Positions 1 to 8,719 of a DNA stretch of 35,631 bases are shown in pieces. The notes under the pieces were generated by a model, which worked only from the letters and a program-made list of their open reading frames with translations, did no database searches and was not told where the DNA came from. A program made the translations under genes and the position numbers. How positions within the stretch are numbered: position 1 is the stretch's first letter; each line of letters starts with the position of its first letter. This stretch comes from Flammeovirga sp. EKP202 (GTDB taxonomy: Bacteria > Bacteroidota > Bacteroidia > Cytophagales > Flammeovirgaceae): NCBI RefSeq assembly GCF_014534745.1, contig NZ_JACVVP010000072.1:1-35631 (forward strand). Reading direction: 5' to 3'.

Positions 1-73
1 CGAACGATGGGATTCGAACCCACGGCCCCCGGAACCACAAACCGGTGCTCTAACCAACTGAGCTACGATCGCC
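1..73 (-). tRNA. tRNA-His (GTG), 3' end cut by window edge
   Basis: Read on the minus strand this is a cloverleaf with a GCTC/GAGC D arm, an anticodon loop TTGTGGT (anticodon GTG, His) and a T arm with TTCGAAT. The extra G before the acceptor stem (G-1, position 73) is the tRNA-His identity mark. The last acceptor base and the discriminator lie outside the window. The body is the same as the complete copy at 233-307. Confidence 0.95.
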
Positions 74-90
74 ATTTGTTTTTTGCTTTG

Positions 91-120
91 CAAAGGTAAT
101 CATTAAATTCACAAAACAAA
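91..120 (-). promoter_or_regulatory. Bacteroidota-type promoter of the first tRNA-His
   Basis: On the minus strand TTTG (117-120) and TACCTTTG (91-98) are separated by 18 bases, close to the TTTG / TAnnTTTG consensus of the Bacteroidota housekeeping sigma factor. It lies just upstream of the tRNA 5' end. Confidence 0.6.
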
Positions 121-232
121 ACTTTATTTTGAAAAATAAATTAATCAGAATACAAAATATTGCATATCATCAATTTACCTATTCTTTGTTTTAAAAAACA
201 TATAAAAAGCTTTCAATTTCTTGAAAGCTTTG

Positions 233-307
233 GGCGAACGATGGGATTCGAACCCACGGCCCCCGGAACCACAAACCGGTGCTCTAACCAACTGAGCTAC
301 GATCGCC
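233..307 (-). tRNA. tRNA-His (GTG), complete
   Basis: Complete minus-strand cloverleaf. The anticodon GTG lies at 272-270. G-1 at 307 faces discriminator C at 233, the special tRNA-His end pair. The acceptor stem is GCGATCG with CGTTCGC, holding one T-T mismatch; the T stem is GTGGG with CCCAT. The 3' CCA is not encoded, as the genome continues CAA after the discriminator. It is a second copy of the gene at 1-73, and the copies also share about 20 bases of 5' flank, so they arose by tandem duplication. Confidence 0.97.
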
Positions 308-325
308 ATTTGTTTTTTTGCTCTG

Positions 326-333
326 CAAAGATA
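326..333 (-). promoter_or_regulatory. -7 element of the second tRNA-His
   Basis: Minus-strand TATCTTTG matches TAnnTTTG and sits where TACCTTTG sits in front of the first copy. A good -33 TTTG is not present at the normal distance. Confidence 0.5.
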
Positions 334-413
334 GAAGGAAAGTTTACAAAAACCACATTGTTTTATGTAAACAAAATTCAACATCAATAAACCTCCTGTT
401 AATCAGGAATAAA

Positions 414-456
414 AAAATAAAGGGATAGTCAAAAAAACTGCCTACCCCTTTATTTT
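414..456 (-). terminator. Terminator downstream of dihydroorotase
   Basis: The arms at 414-428 and 442-456 pair over about 14 positions with one mismatch (AAATAAAGGG against CCCCTTTATTT) and an A-rich loop. On the minus strand the stem is followed by a T-rich run. It ends the dihydroorotase transcript and separates it from the tRNA genes. Confidence 0.7.
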
Positions 457-516
457 GGATCAACATTGTATAAAAATGGGATATTCCTACCCAATCTATT
501 ATTGATAAATCAATAA

Positions 517-1854
517 TTATCTATCAAATGTTAATCTTTTTCCTTTTACATCTTCATGGAAAGCACCATTCTCATACGCTAAATGTCCTGAAACAATAGT
601 ATGAGTTACAGACGCACTAAAAGTATGTCCTTCAAAAGGAGACCAACCACATTTATAATTAAGGTTTGATTTTTCAACTTTTTGAGGAGCCTCAAGATCT
701 ACCAATACAAGATCAGCCCAGTACCCTTCTCTGATATACCCTCTCTCTTCTACTTCAAATAAAATTGCTGGGTTATGACAAGCTTTCTCTACAATTTTTT
801 CTAAAGAAATTTTCCCTTCTTTATAGAAATCCAACAACACCTGTAATGAATGCTGCACTAATGGACCACCTGAAGGCGCTGATGTATATTTATTTGACTT
901 CTCTTCCAATGTATGAGGAGCGTGATCAGTCGCAATTACATCAATTTTGTCATTCAGAACACCTGCAAGAATACCCGCTCCATCCTCTTTTGTTTTTACA
1001 GCAGGATTCCATTTAATAAAGGCACCTTTTTCTTTATAATCTTCATCAGAGAACCACATATGATGTACACAAGCCTCTGAAGTAATTTTCTTCTCTTGTA
1101 ATGGAATATCATTATCAAAAAGCTCTAATTCCTTGGCTGTTGAAATATGTAAGATATGTAATCTTGCTCCATGTTTTCTTGCCAAAGCAACCGCTTTAGA
1201 AGAAGAAGAATAACAAGCTTCTGCACTTCTGATTTCAGGGTGACATTCCATAGGAATATCATCACCATATTTCTCTACATACTTCTCCATATTCTCAGCA
1301 ATCATTGGATCGTCCTCACAGTGAGAAGCAATGATCATTTGAGCATTTTTAAATAAATTGGCAAGCGTTTCTTCATTATCCACCAGCATGTTTCCTGTAG
1401 AAGAACCCATAAATACTTTGATACCACAAACATTTTTAGGATCTGCTTTAAGTACTTCCTCTAAATTGTCATTTGATGCTCCAATATAAAAAGAGTAATT
1501 CGCTAATGATGTTCTAGAAGCGATCTCATACTTTTCTTCCAACTTCTCGATTGTCACTGTAGGAGGTTTCGTGTTTGGCATTTCCATGAATGAAGTAACA
1601 CCACCCGAAACAGCTGCTCTAGATTCAGTTTCAATATTGGCTTTCTGAGTCAATCCAGGCTCTCTAAAGTGAACTTGATCATCAATCAAGCCAGGAAGAA
1701 GATATTTCCCTTCGGCATTAATTACCTTTTCGTCTGTTTGTGCTTCCAACGAAGTTCCAATCTTTTCGATTCTTCCATTTACCACTCTTAGGTCAGACTG
1801 ATAAATAGATCCTTCATTGACTATTTGTGCGTTTTTGATAAGTATCTTCTCCAT
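517..1854 (-). CDS. pyrC: Dihydroorotase (class I amidohydrolase)
   Basis: Cytoplasmic zinc enzyme that interconverts carbamoyl-aspartate and dihydroorotate in de novo pyrimidine synthesis. The 445 aa length is normal for class I enzymes. Visible motifs are GLIDDQVHFREPG (residues 55-67), the lysine expected to be carboxylated (K146 in KVFMGSSTGN), metal-ligand histidines H178 (ASHCED) and H236 (ILHIST), and the catalytic Asp D310 in ATDHAPH. The first His of the usual D-x-H-x-H motif is Gln (Q60). I recall this DDQVHF form in other Bacteroidota dihydroorotases, so it is probably a lineage feature and not damage. It is a single gene flanked by terminators on both sides. An allantoinase or hydantoinase is less likely given the HFREPG and STGNML motifs. 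Confidence 0.93.
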   Translation of the reverse strand: MEKILIKNAQIVNEGSIYQSDLRVVNGRIEKIGTSLEAQTDEKVINAEGKYLLPGLIDDQVHFREPGLTQKANIETESRAAVSGGVTSFMEMPNTKPPTVTIEKLEEKYEIASRTSLANYSFYIGASNDNLEEVLKADPKNVCGIKVFMGSSTGNMLVDNEETLANLFKNAQMIIASHCEDDPMIAENMEKYVEKYGDDIPMECHPEIRSAEACYSSSSKAVALARKHGARLHILHISTAKELELFDNDIPLQEKKITSEACVHHMWFSDEDYKEKGAFIKWNPAVKTKEDGAGILAGVLNDKIDVIATDHAPHTLEEKSNKYTSAPSGGPLVQHSLQVLLDFYKEGKISLEKIVEKACHNPAILFEVEERGYIREGYWADLVLVDLEAPQKVEKSNLNYKCGWSPFEGHTFSASVTHTIVSGHLAYENGAFHEDVKGKRLTFDR

Positions 1855-2176
1855 GATATAAGTATGAATTTAAAATTACCGTGAAGATACTACCCCGTTT
1901 TTTCTTCTAAAAATTATACATAAAAAAAAGCCTCATCAAGTGAGGCCTTTTTGCAGTTTGTCAGTCTTGTGTAGTTGTAACAACTACTTGTTTATAAAGT
2001 GAAAAGAACCATATCGCTCTTAAGACTTTATATTTTCGTCTTTGTTCAATTACATATTACGAACTGAACTGAAAAAGAAAGGTTAAATTTTCAGTATCTT
2101 AACCTTTTTGTCAATAATTAAGATCCAAAAACCTTGCAATCAATCTCTTAATACACCATTTCTTCTTGGATAAGCA
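1855..2176. other. Intergenic region (322 bp) with two inverted repeats
   Basis: No open frame was found. It holds the terminator-like hairpin at 1925-1952 and a perfect 7-bp inverted repeat (GTAGTTG / CAACTAC, 3-base loop) at 1971-1987. No clear promoter for dihydroorotase was recognised. Confidence 0.6.
1925..1952. terminator. Bidirectional terminator-like hairpin
   Basis: Stem GCCTCA (1930-1935) with TGAGGC (1941-1946), flanked by an A run on one side and a T run on the other, so it could work on either strand. It lies about 225 bp downstream of the amidase gene on the minus strand. Confidence 0.6.
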
Positions 2177-5100
2177 CTATTTTTCTTTAAAAAATATCAA
2201 AAATTCTTCCATTACTTCAATTCTCTTTTGCTCAGAAAGAATGGTTTCAAATGGAAAACCTAAAGCTACAATCTTTTTATTTCCATTATTATAGCTAATC
2301 CCTGCCCCTTTTTGATTACTTGTATATCTACAAATTTGATTACCCCCTTTTCCCCAAGGTTCTAATGCGTCAGGCGATTCAACTTTATAAATGTCATCAT
2401 CATCTGATTTAGAATACTGAACTCCATTAAGGCTTTGGAATGCTTTATCAACACTTTTTACATTGCCTACTACATCTGCATGATCTGTTCTACCGACCAA
2501 ATGCAAAACGTTTTTCCCAAAAAGCACATCAGGGTGTTTTCTACCTTTTGGAATACCGTCTTCCTCATAAAATAAGCTTGATCCTAAATAGGCTCCACTT
2601 ATCAATAAGTTACCACCTTGCTTTAAATAAGCTTCAATTTTATTACGAAGTCCAAGTGACAGAAGTTTGAATTCCGTTTTCTTACCCCATTGGCTAAAAT
2701 TCAAGTCTTTTTGTTCCCCTAGAACGATATCAACGGCAAAATAGTCTTCAAATTGAATTTCTCCTTCTTCCAAAGCCGTTTGATTACAGGATACAAATGA
2801 TTGTTTTAAATAATACATAGCATTACCATGAATCCCGGGGTAATTAAAGGTATTTCCTTTAATTATTGTTGTTTCTTTATTTCCAAAACTTGCTCCAAAA
2901 CCTGGGGCATCATCATCAACCCAAGGTGAATTTGGGTTAAAATCATACTGAGCTCCCACATAAGATAAGTCTTTTTGATCTGCTACACCGTGATCCAAAT
3001 GATTGAAACCCTTGTAACTTTCTGTATCAATAAATGTAGGAGAAGATATACGGTCAAAAGCATTCACTACGAGAATTGGTTCATTTCCAAAATCAGCCAT
3101 ACTTAATTCATCCGTTGGAAAGCTTTCACCACCGCTGTTTACCGCGGTAACTTTAAAACTATAAAAGTGTTCTTTCTGAATAGGAAGTATGACACTTGAA
3201 TCATTAATAATCTGTCCATTATCCCATCCCTGATTATCAAAGTTTGTATACAGTTTATAAAATGTAGGATCTGCTGATGTTTCAATTGGATCTTGTTGTG
3301 GTTTCCATTTAATCAATGCACCATTTTCTTTGATGGCTACAGAAAAATGCGTTGGTGGCAATGGCTGAACAACGTATTTTCTATTTTCTTGAAAAGCCAT
3401 ATACTTTAATATCCCTTTGTAGATCGATCGACTGACATCAAACCTAAAAACAGGATCCAAAGCAAACCACATATCTTTAAAATTCTGATGGGATAATAAT
3501 TCGATCAATACTGTCGGCACATCAGGATAAACAGCCTCACTATACCTTCGATCCCACAACGATCTTCTGTTCCAAATAGAATCATGTAAAATTCTCGCAT
3601 CCTCAACAATCTGCGTCTGAATTATATCAGCTAAATCTCTACTCGTCAACCTTGATTGTCCATCTTCAAATTGTATATTTTTATCCATGTTGGTGGTGCT
3701 ATAGATAGCCAATGTTCCAATAGTTGTATCGGACTTTGAGACACCTGCATCAGTATGTAATGCTAATGCCAAATCAATGGGGACTCCTAAACCTGCATTT
3801 TCAATCTTTGGGTTTAAAGCTAGAGGTGCACCTATTAACCAATTTACCCATTCACCCCTCGATTGATAATCATCTTTATAATCATTCTCACCTTCGTTTG
3901 GAGAATATACCCACTCTGGAGCACCCGAATATTGCAAATTGTATCTTGCCCCTTCCGTATATCTTGCTCTTAAACTACTTGAACCTTCTCTTACTATATT
4001 CCCTGTTCCTCCACCAAAACGAACGGCATCCGCTGTAATATAACGTCCTTTGGTTTTGGAGTAAGAAGATAAATAAACACCTTCACCCTCTGAACCATCA
4101 AAGTGAAAAGTTCCCAAATACACCCAAGTCTTTGGTGCTATTTTCTGATTGACGACAAAAGCTGTTTTTTGTTTTTTATGTTGAACAAAATAATGTGCAT
4201 CCTCTACAGACAAATCATGATTGGCATAAGAAACATATACTGCATATTCACCCTTGATTTCTTTTGGAGTTTTCCATGTAAAAGCAATATCATTCTTGTT
4301 GTTAGTTGACTTTACTTTTCTCGAAGTTCCTAATTCAAAAGGGTTTTCATGATCATTGTAAAATAACTTATGTTCAAAACCTACATCTCCAGCTACTACA
4401 TTTTCACCTTCTACATACCCCTCTCTTTCTCCATCATTATCCACCACAAAACTTTTGGATTGCGTTCCCCTCTCTCTTGGGATATAAACATTTGCTCCAG
4501 CATTTTCAAGCATTGGTGCCAAGTAAGGTAACACAAAGGCGGTCGGTAACAAATCCTCAACGGTTTGAAATAATCTTGCTCTTTGCCATTCCCACCTTTT
4601 CAAACTCTTCTCATAATATAAACCATGACTATTCCATATGGCGAGGTGATTTCCATAAAGGCCATTTTGAATAAGTTCCTCTTCTTTTCTATCTACCCTC
4701 TTCACATGTATTGGAGCATTTGCATGATTTTTCACTATTCGTCTGTCTTTATCAAGCGAATGAGTTCCTCTAAAAAAATTGGGTACTAGATCTTTTAAAT
4801 AGTTTTTCGGAATTACAGGCCATTTATTTTTTTTAGCCAGTTTACTAAAAGATGCACTTTTGGATTGACCTACAAAAAAAATCAGGTCATATCTGTTATA
4901 ACTTTCACCAAGGTGCTCTCTCACTTTTTTTTCAATAGAAGATAAATCATCAACCCGTATTGGTGTATACTCCCAGTGTTTACTTAAGAAATAATAGATT
5001 TTTTTATTCTTCTTAGAAAAAGATAATGTATCAAGCACTGCGGATGAATCAGGTTGAAACGCATACTCGCCTGACTTTGCTTTTTCTAAATATTGATTAA

Positions 5101-5188
5101 AAGAATTTTGGATCTGCTGGATTGATTGACCATTTACTATAGTTAAAAAAGTAATTGATAAAAAAATGGTCAGTAATAATTTATTCAT
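2177..5188 (-). CDS. Exported N-acetylmuramoyl-L-alanine amidase with inserted golvesin-like domain and FN3 domain
   Basis: Large (1003 aa) protein with a signal peptide (about 1-21), predicted to act on peptidoglycan outside the inner membrane. An Amidase_3-type zinc hydrolase is recognisable in two pieces: NSHGLYY (H188) and PRERG (E239) before, and LALHTDAG (H478) and VLIELLSHQ (E563) after, a domain at about 270-395 that looks like the golvesin C-terminal/xanthan-lyase beta-sandwich (ITADAVRFGGG at its end). A fibronectin type III domain follows (about 612-700), then a C-terminal region of about 300 aa with a Rossmann-like pattern (GGNLLISGAYLGSS). Homologues are often labelled xanthan lyase; the zinc-ligand pattern favours amidase. 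It is a single gene. The catalytic assignment is inferred from motifs. Confidence 0.8.
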   Translation of the reverse strand: MNKLLLTIFLSITFLTIVNGQSIQQIQNSFNQYLEKAKSGEYAFQPDSSAVLDTLSFSKKNKKIYYFLSKHWEYTPIRVDDLSSIEKKVREHLGESYNRYDLIFFVGQSKSASFSKLAKKNKWPVIPKNYLKDLVPNFFRGTHSLDKDRRIVKNHANAPIHVKRVDRKEEELIQNGLYGNHLAIWNSHGLYYEKSLKRWEWQRARLFQTVEDLLPTAFVLPYLAPMLENAGANVYIPRERGTQSKSFVVDNDGEREGYVEGENVVAGDVGFEHKLFYNDHENPFELGTSRKVKSTNNKNDIAFTWKTPKEIKGEYAVYVSYANHDLSVEDAHYFVQHKKQKTAFVVNQKIAPKTWVYLGTFHFDGSEGEGVYLSSYSKTKGRYITADAVRFGGGTGNIVREGSSSLRARYTEGARYNLQYSGAPEWVYSPNEGENDYKDDYQSRGEWVNWLIGAPLALNPKIENAGLGVPIDLALALHTDAGVSKSDTTIGTLAIYSTTNMDKNIQFEDGQSRLTSRDLADIIQTQIVEDARILHDSIWNRRSLWDRRYSEAVYPDVPTVLIELLSHQNFKDMWFALDPVFRFDVSRSIYKGILKYMAFQENRKYVVQPLPPTHFSVAIKENGALIKWKPQQDPIETSADPTFYKLYTNFDNQGWDNGQIINDSSVILPIQKEHFYSFKVTAVNSGGESFPTDELSMADFGNEPILVVNAFDRISSPTFIDTESYKGFNHLDHGVADQKDLSYVGAQYDFNPNSPWVDDDAPGFGASFGNKETTIIKGNTFNYPGIHGNAMYYLKQSFVSCNQTALEEGEIQFEDYFAVDIVLGEQKDLNFSQWGKKTEFKLLSLGLRNKIEAYLKQGGNLLISGAYLGSSLFYEEDGIPKGRKHPDVLFGKNVLHLVGRTDHADVVGNVKSVDKAFQSLNGVQYSKSDDDDIYKVESPDALEPWGKGGNQICRYTSNQKGAGISYNNGNKKIVALGFPFETILSEQKRIEVMEEFLIFFKEK

Positions 5189-5395
5189 CGATATAATAAT
5201 TTACCATTAAAAAAATTGGTGGAATGAAAAAAGAGGAACAAAGTAAAACTAGTCCCTCTAACCTTCAGTAATATAAAAGTATGGGCTACTACTCCCATAC
5301 AATAATTCAATTTTAAAAATAAAATACCACCCTCCAACACTTTACACTCACGAGGTATTTTACTTATTTTTGGCTTTTGTTTTCAAAAACCTCAT

Positions 5396-5424
5396 CAAAT
5401 TTATAACTTTTGTGTTAAAAACAA
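5396..5424 (-). promoter_or_regulatory. Candidate promoter of the amidase gene
   Basis: Minus-strand TTG (5422-5424) is followed after 18 bases by TAAATTTG (5396-5403), a full match to TAnnTTTG. It implies an unusually long leader of about 200 bases, so it is only a candidate. Confidence 0.35.
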
Positions 5425-5517
5425 GAATAGAAATTAGAAAATAATAACATCGGAGAAATCTCTTTTCTAATTTCTTTAAATATTACAATTATTTACCCTT
5501 TTAATGCCTTATTAAGC

Positions 5518-5550
5518 AAAAAAAGGTTACCTTTTAATAAGGCAACCTTC
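5518..5550 (-). terminator. Terminator of the TetR gene
   Basis: On the minus strand AAGGTTGCC pairs with GGTAACCTT, with one G-U wobble, followed by a run of seven T. On the plus strand the wobble becomes a mismatch, so the minus strand is the functional orientation. Confidence 0.8.
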
Positions 5551-5575
5551 ATTTAATATCTATTTTATTTCTGTC

Positions 5576-6157
5576 TTACTTTAATGCTTTCATGCATAAA
5601 GTTGTAACAATTCTAGCGTCATCTTCTACTAATCTATCGTGACTAAACACTCCAGTTGCTCTTGACGATGCATACTGAATTGGAATAGCAGGGAAAACAG
5701 CATTAAACATTTCTACGTTGATTTCTTGGTTCACCTCACCTGTGTCATACCCTCTTTGTACCATGGCTTTCGAAGATTCCGGAATTTTCAAAGTCATTTC
5801 TTTTGACATCAAAAACGTGTAATCATTCATCAGCATATTAATGAACTTTGCTCTTGAAGGGTTATCATTTGCCAAAGTAAAAATCTCAATACAGAAATGA
5901 AGAATCACTTCTTCCAGCGACTCTTTTTCTTCCATATGTTTGAAAATGATATTTCTAAAATATTCAATATTTGAAGAATAAAGTGCTTGTACTAAAGCGG
6001 CTTTGCTTGGGTAATGTCTGTATAGATACCCGTCTGCTACCTGTGCTTTTTTAGCAATAGACGAAACCGATGCCCCTCCATAACCTTTGCTTACAACCAT
6101 TTCGATTGTTGCTTCTTTAATTCGCTGTAATTTAGTTTCGTCGATACTTTTCGCCAT
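5576..6157 (-). CDS. TetR/AcrR family transcriptional regulator
   Basis: 193 aa, typical TetR size. Residues 5-60 form the three-helix DNA-binding domain (IKEATIEMVVSKGYGGASVSSIAKKAQVADGYLYRHYPSKAAL), with the recognition helix around ADGYLYRHY. The C-terminal ligand domain is not assigned. It lies downstream of the TonB receptor on the same strand, but has its own promoter and two palindromes in its 5' region, which suggests autoregulation. Whether it also controls the receptor operon is unknown; the palindrome at 6176-6191 is not found at the operon promoter. The ligand is unknown. Confidence 0.88.
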   Translation of the reverse strand: MAKSIDETKLQRIKEATIEMVVSKGYGGASVSSIAKKAQVADGYLYRHYPSKAALVQALYSSNIEYFRNIIFKHMEEKESLEEVILHFCIEIFTLANDNPSRAKFINMLMNDYTFLMSKEMTLKIPESSKAMVQRGYDTGEVNQEINVEMFNAVFPAIPIQYASSRATGVFSHDRLVEDDARIVTTLCMKALK

Positions 6158-6175
6158 TGTTTAAAATTAATTGAG

Positions 6176-6230
6176 GTAAATTAGAATTTACATAAAGGAT
6201 GTCATAAATGAATAAGTTCTCACTTTATGT
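6176..6230. promoter_or_regulatory. Candidate TetR operators (two palindromes)
   Basis: GTAAATT-AG-AATTTAC (6176-6191) is a perfect 7-2-7 palindrome 19 bases before the start codon. ACATAAAG (6190-6197) and CTTTATGT (6223-6230) form a perfect 8-bp inverted repeat directly downstream of the promoter -7 element. Both are placed to block transcription of the TetR gene. Confidence 0.5.
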
Positions 6231-6234
6231 ATCA

Positions 6235-6264
6235 CAAATTTATCATAAACTTAATACCTTCCAA
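6235..6264 (-). promoter_or_regulatory. Promoter of the TetR gene
   Basis: Minus-strand TTG (6262-6264), 19 bases, then TAAATTTG (6235-6242), an exact TAnnTTTG. Transcription would start near 6229, inside the inverted-repeat region. Confidence 0.6.
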
Positions 6265-6322
6265 GAAAATAGACAAAATAATCTATGGAATATAACGAAA
6301 TGCCGAAAAGATGTTTCTTAAT

Positions 6323-8713
6323 CTAGATTTTAAATTGGAATGTAAAATAATAGTTTCTACCATCAGCCGGAATAATTCCCGGACCAGGATAACCTGTTGC
6401 TCTTCGTGTAAAATACATATTATCTGTCAGGTTATTTACCCCTGTTTCCACCCCAAACCACTTATAATGATATTTCATAGATAAATCCATAACATAGTAA
6501 GCAGGTACTGGACCGTAAACTGCATCAGGTAATGGCTTTTCTGTATTTGCAGCGTCAGTATATTGTTTATCCACCTTGGTATATTGGAAAGATAAATTGA
6601 AGTTTTTGTATCCTGTATTGATACCTGCTTTCAGGTTATAAGGAGGAATCAATTCCACATCGTTTCCATCATATACTCTATCATCTGAAATATATTTTCC
6701 TTGAATAAAGGATACATTGCCAAATAAATTAAAGTGATACTGAGAATATTCGTTAATAAAATGCATCACATTCAACTCTCCAAACGCTTCAACTCCTAAC
6801 GTATAGGCATCTGCGATATTCGTACGAATTGGATTAGCTGGATTTGCAAGACCTATTTTATCATTATAACGAAGGTAGAAAGCACTTATATCAAAATTCA
6901 GGAAGTCTGTTTTTCCTCTCATTCCGATATCAGCAGAATACCCTTTTTCATCTTTCATATCTGGATCAATCCTTACATTTGTGTTCAGAGATCTTAAATC
7001 AGAATATGTAATGGCTCTATAGTTTTGAGAGATATTACCATAGATTTCCAAATCTTCCTTCAATTTATAACTAAGTCCAACTCCTGCAATCAGAATAGAT
7101 CTATTGTTATTAATCGTATCAGGCTCTGCACGAGTAATTTCTTCTATCAAGCCGTCATCACCAACTTCAAAATAAGTTTTCTGATAATATCCCTCTCCTG
7201 ATGTTCCAATAAGTTCAAATCTAACTCCTGGTGTTACACTAAATTTATCCGTGATTTGGAAAATATTTTCCACAAAGAATGCGTAATTCTCAATCTTAAA
7301 CTGATGGTCAGATAATAATGAATCGGGATGTGAGAAACCAAAGTCTGCATCTTTCCCATCAGAAGCATCACCTTGTTTCTTATCATCATTACCGTAATAT
7401 ACTCTTGACCCTAATACAAATACTGAAGGCCTGTTATTCAAAGAATAATGTTGAAGGTAGCGTACTTCGGTACCAACATTTCTAAACTGATCAGCAACTA
7501 ACAATCGAGGTTCATCATATGGATTTTGCTTGTTAAGATTAATCCCTAATGCATCTCTGCTTGCAAAAAGTCCGAAATTTTTCATCTCGATTTTTGCATT
7601 GTGATTAATCTTATATTGTAAATCTATCGCAGCAACATTCCAATTTACCTTAAACCAGTTCTTGTCTGTATAAGATGCTCGTGGATCTCTTTCAAACTCC
7701 TCATCAGTTAAACCGCCAGGTTGTTGCGCTAGATAATCCATATGAGTAAACTCAAAACCGATTTTAAAACGCTCACTGACTTCAACATCTACTGCGGTAT
7801 ACACAGTGTTGACATCAAAAGCAGAATTCGGTCTCCAACCATCTCCTCCTTTATATTGATACAAAGCATAGTAATTTACTTTTCCTTTCTCTCCACCAAT
7901 GCTATTAAATGAGTTGTACAATCCAAATGATCCAACTGTTTGACGAGTAACAAATTCAAAAGGTTTATTTGCAGGACCTTTTTTCATTTTGAAATTCAAT
8001 AAACCTCCAAATTGGGTTCCATATTGTAATGAAGCAGCACCTCTTACAATTTGAACTTCATCTACTGCCTCTAATGGCGGAGTATAGTAACTTTCAGGAT
8101 AACCTAAAGCATCTGCTGCTATATCATAACCGTTTTGTCTTGTATTGAAATTGGAAGTTCTATCAGGGCTCAAGCCTCTGCCCCCAATACCTAACTGAAT
8201 ACCGGCACCGTCACTTTCCCAAATGTTCAATCCAGGTACTTTATTATAAACTTGTCTTGAATTATTTGTCGCTAAATTTGCCGTAAGATTATCAATTTGA
8301 ATTACCTCACTTTTCTTCCCTTCAAAAATAGAAGTTCCTTCTACTGCCTCAAGTCTTGTGATTTCGGCGGTTTCATTATTATCCGTGATATCTACTTCAT
8401 CTAAAACTTTCTCAATCACCCTCATTGTGAAATTTAATTCTTGACTTTGAGCAGTAATCTTGATGTCTTTTTCCATGGGTGTTAACCCATACTTAAAAAC
8501 GCCAACTGTGTAGACTTTTCCTTTTTGTAGGTTAGAAAGTTTATAGTTTCCGTTTTTATCTGATTTCACTTTGATGTTCGTGTCCTTAATATAAACGTCT
8601 GCACCTTCAATTGACTCCTGAGAATCGAATTGAAGCAATTTACCTCTCACTGATTGCGAATAAGAACTCAGCGATAAAAAGAAAAGTAGAGTAATGAATA
8701 ATAACCTTGTCAT
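6323..8713 (-). CDS. TonB-dependent outer-membrane receptor, FecA-like
   Basis: 796 aa. Signal peptide (1-19), an N-terminal carboxypeptidase-regulatory-like beta-sandwich (about 22-95), a plug (about 130-245, with VPGLNIWESDG, GIGGRGL, VQIVRGAASLQYGTQFGG) and a 22-strand-type barrel ending in aromatic FTFQFKI. The plug most resembles Fe(III)-dicitrate/siderophore receptors. No SusD partner is adjacent, so it is not a glycan SusC. It is the last gene of a tight unit: the next gene upstream ends 6 bases before its start. With an imelysin lipoprotein in the operon, iron or another metal chelate is the likely cargo, but the substrate is inferred. Confidence 0.9.
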   Translation of the reverse strand: MTRLLFITLLFFLSLSSYSQSVRGKLLQFDSQESIEGADVYIKDTNIKVKSDKNGNYKLSNLQKGKVYTVGVFKYGLTPMEKDIKITAQSQELNFTMRVIEKVLDEVDITDNNETAEITRLEAVEGTSIFEGKKSEVIQIDNLTANLATNNSRQVYNKVPGLNIWESDGAGIQLGIGGRGLSPDRTSNFNTRQNGYDIAADALGYPESYYTPPLEAVDEVQIVRGAASLQYGTQFGGLLNFKMKKGPANKPFEFVTRQTVGSFGLYNSFNSIGGEKGKVNYYALYQYKGGDGWRPNSAFDVNTVYTAVDVEVSERFKIGFEFTHMDYLAQQPGGLTDEEFERDPRASYTDKNWFKVNWNVAAIDLQYKINHNAKIEMKNFGLFASRDALGINLNKQNPYDEPRLLVADQFRNVGTEVRYLQHYSLNNRPSVFVLGSRVYYGNDDKKQGDASDGKDADFGFSHPDSLLSDHQFKIENYAFFVENIFQITDKFSVTPGVRFELIGTSGEGYYQKTYFEVGDDGLIEEITRAEPDTINNNRSILIAGVGLSYKLKEDLEIYGNISQNYRAITYSDLRSLNTNVRIDPDMKDEKGYSADIGMRGKTDFLNFDISAFYLRYNDKIGLANPANPIRTNIADAYTLGVEAFGELNVMHFINEYSQYHFNLFGNVSFIQGKYISDDRVYDGNDVELIPPYNLKAGINTGYKNFNLSFQYTKVDKQYTDAANTEKPLPDAVYGPVPAYYVMDLSMKYHYKWFGVETGVNNLTDNMYFTRRATGYPGPGIIPADGRNYYFTFQFKI

Positions 8714-8719
8714 ATAATC

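Larger units (their letters stand above)
5189..5575. other. Intergenic region (387 bp)
   Basis: No coding potential was seen. It contains a possible promoter for the amidase gene (5396-5424) and the terminator of the TetR gene (5518-5550). The stretch 5189-5390 would be a 200-base leader if that promoter is used; nothing else is recognised in it. Confidence 0.5.

Noticed and set aside
160-390. Short reading frames on both strands across the second tRNA-His
   Set aside because: They read through a complete tRNA gene and its promoter and have no recognisable protein features.
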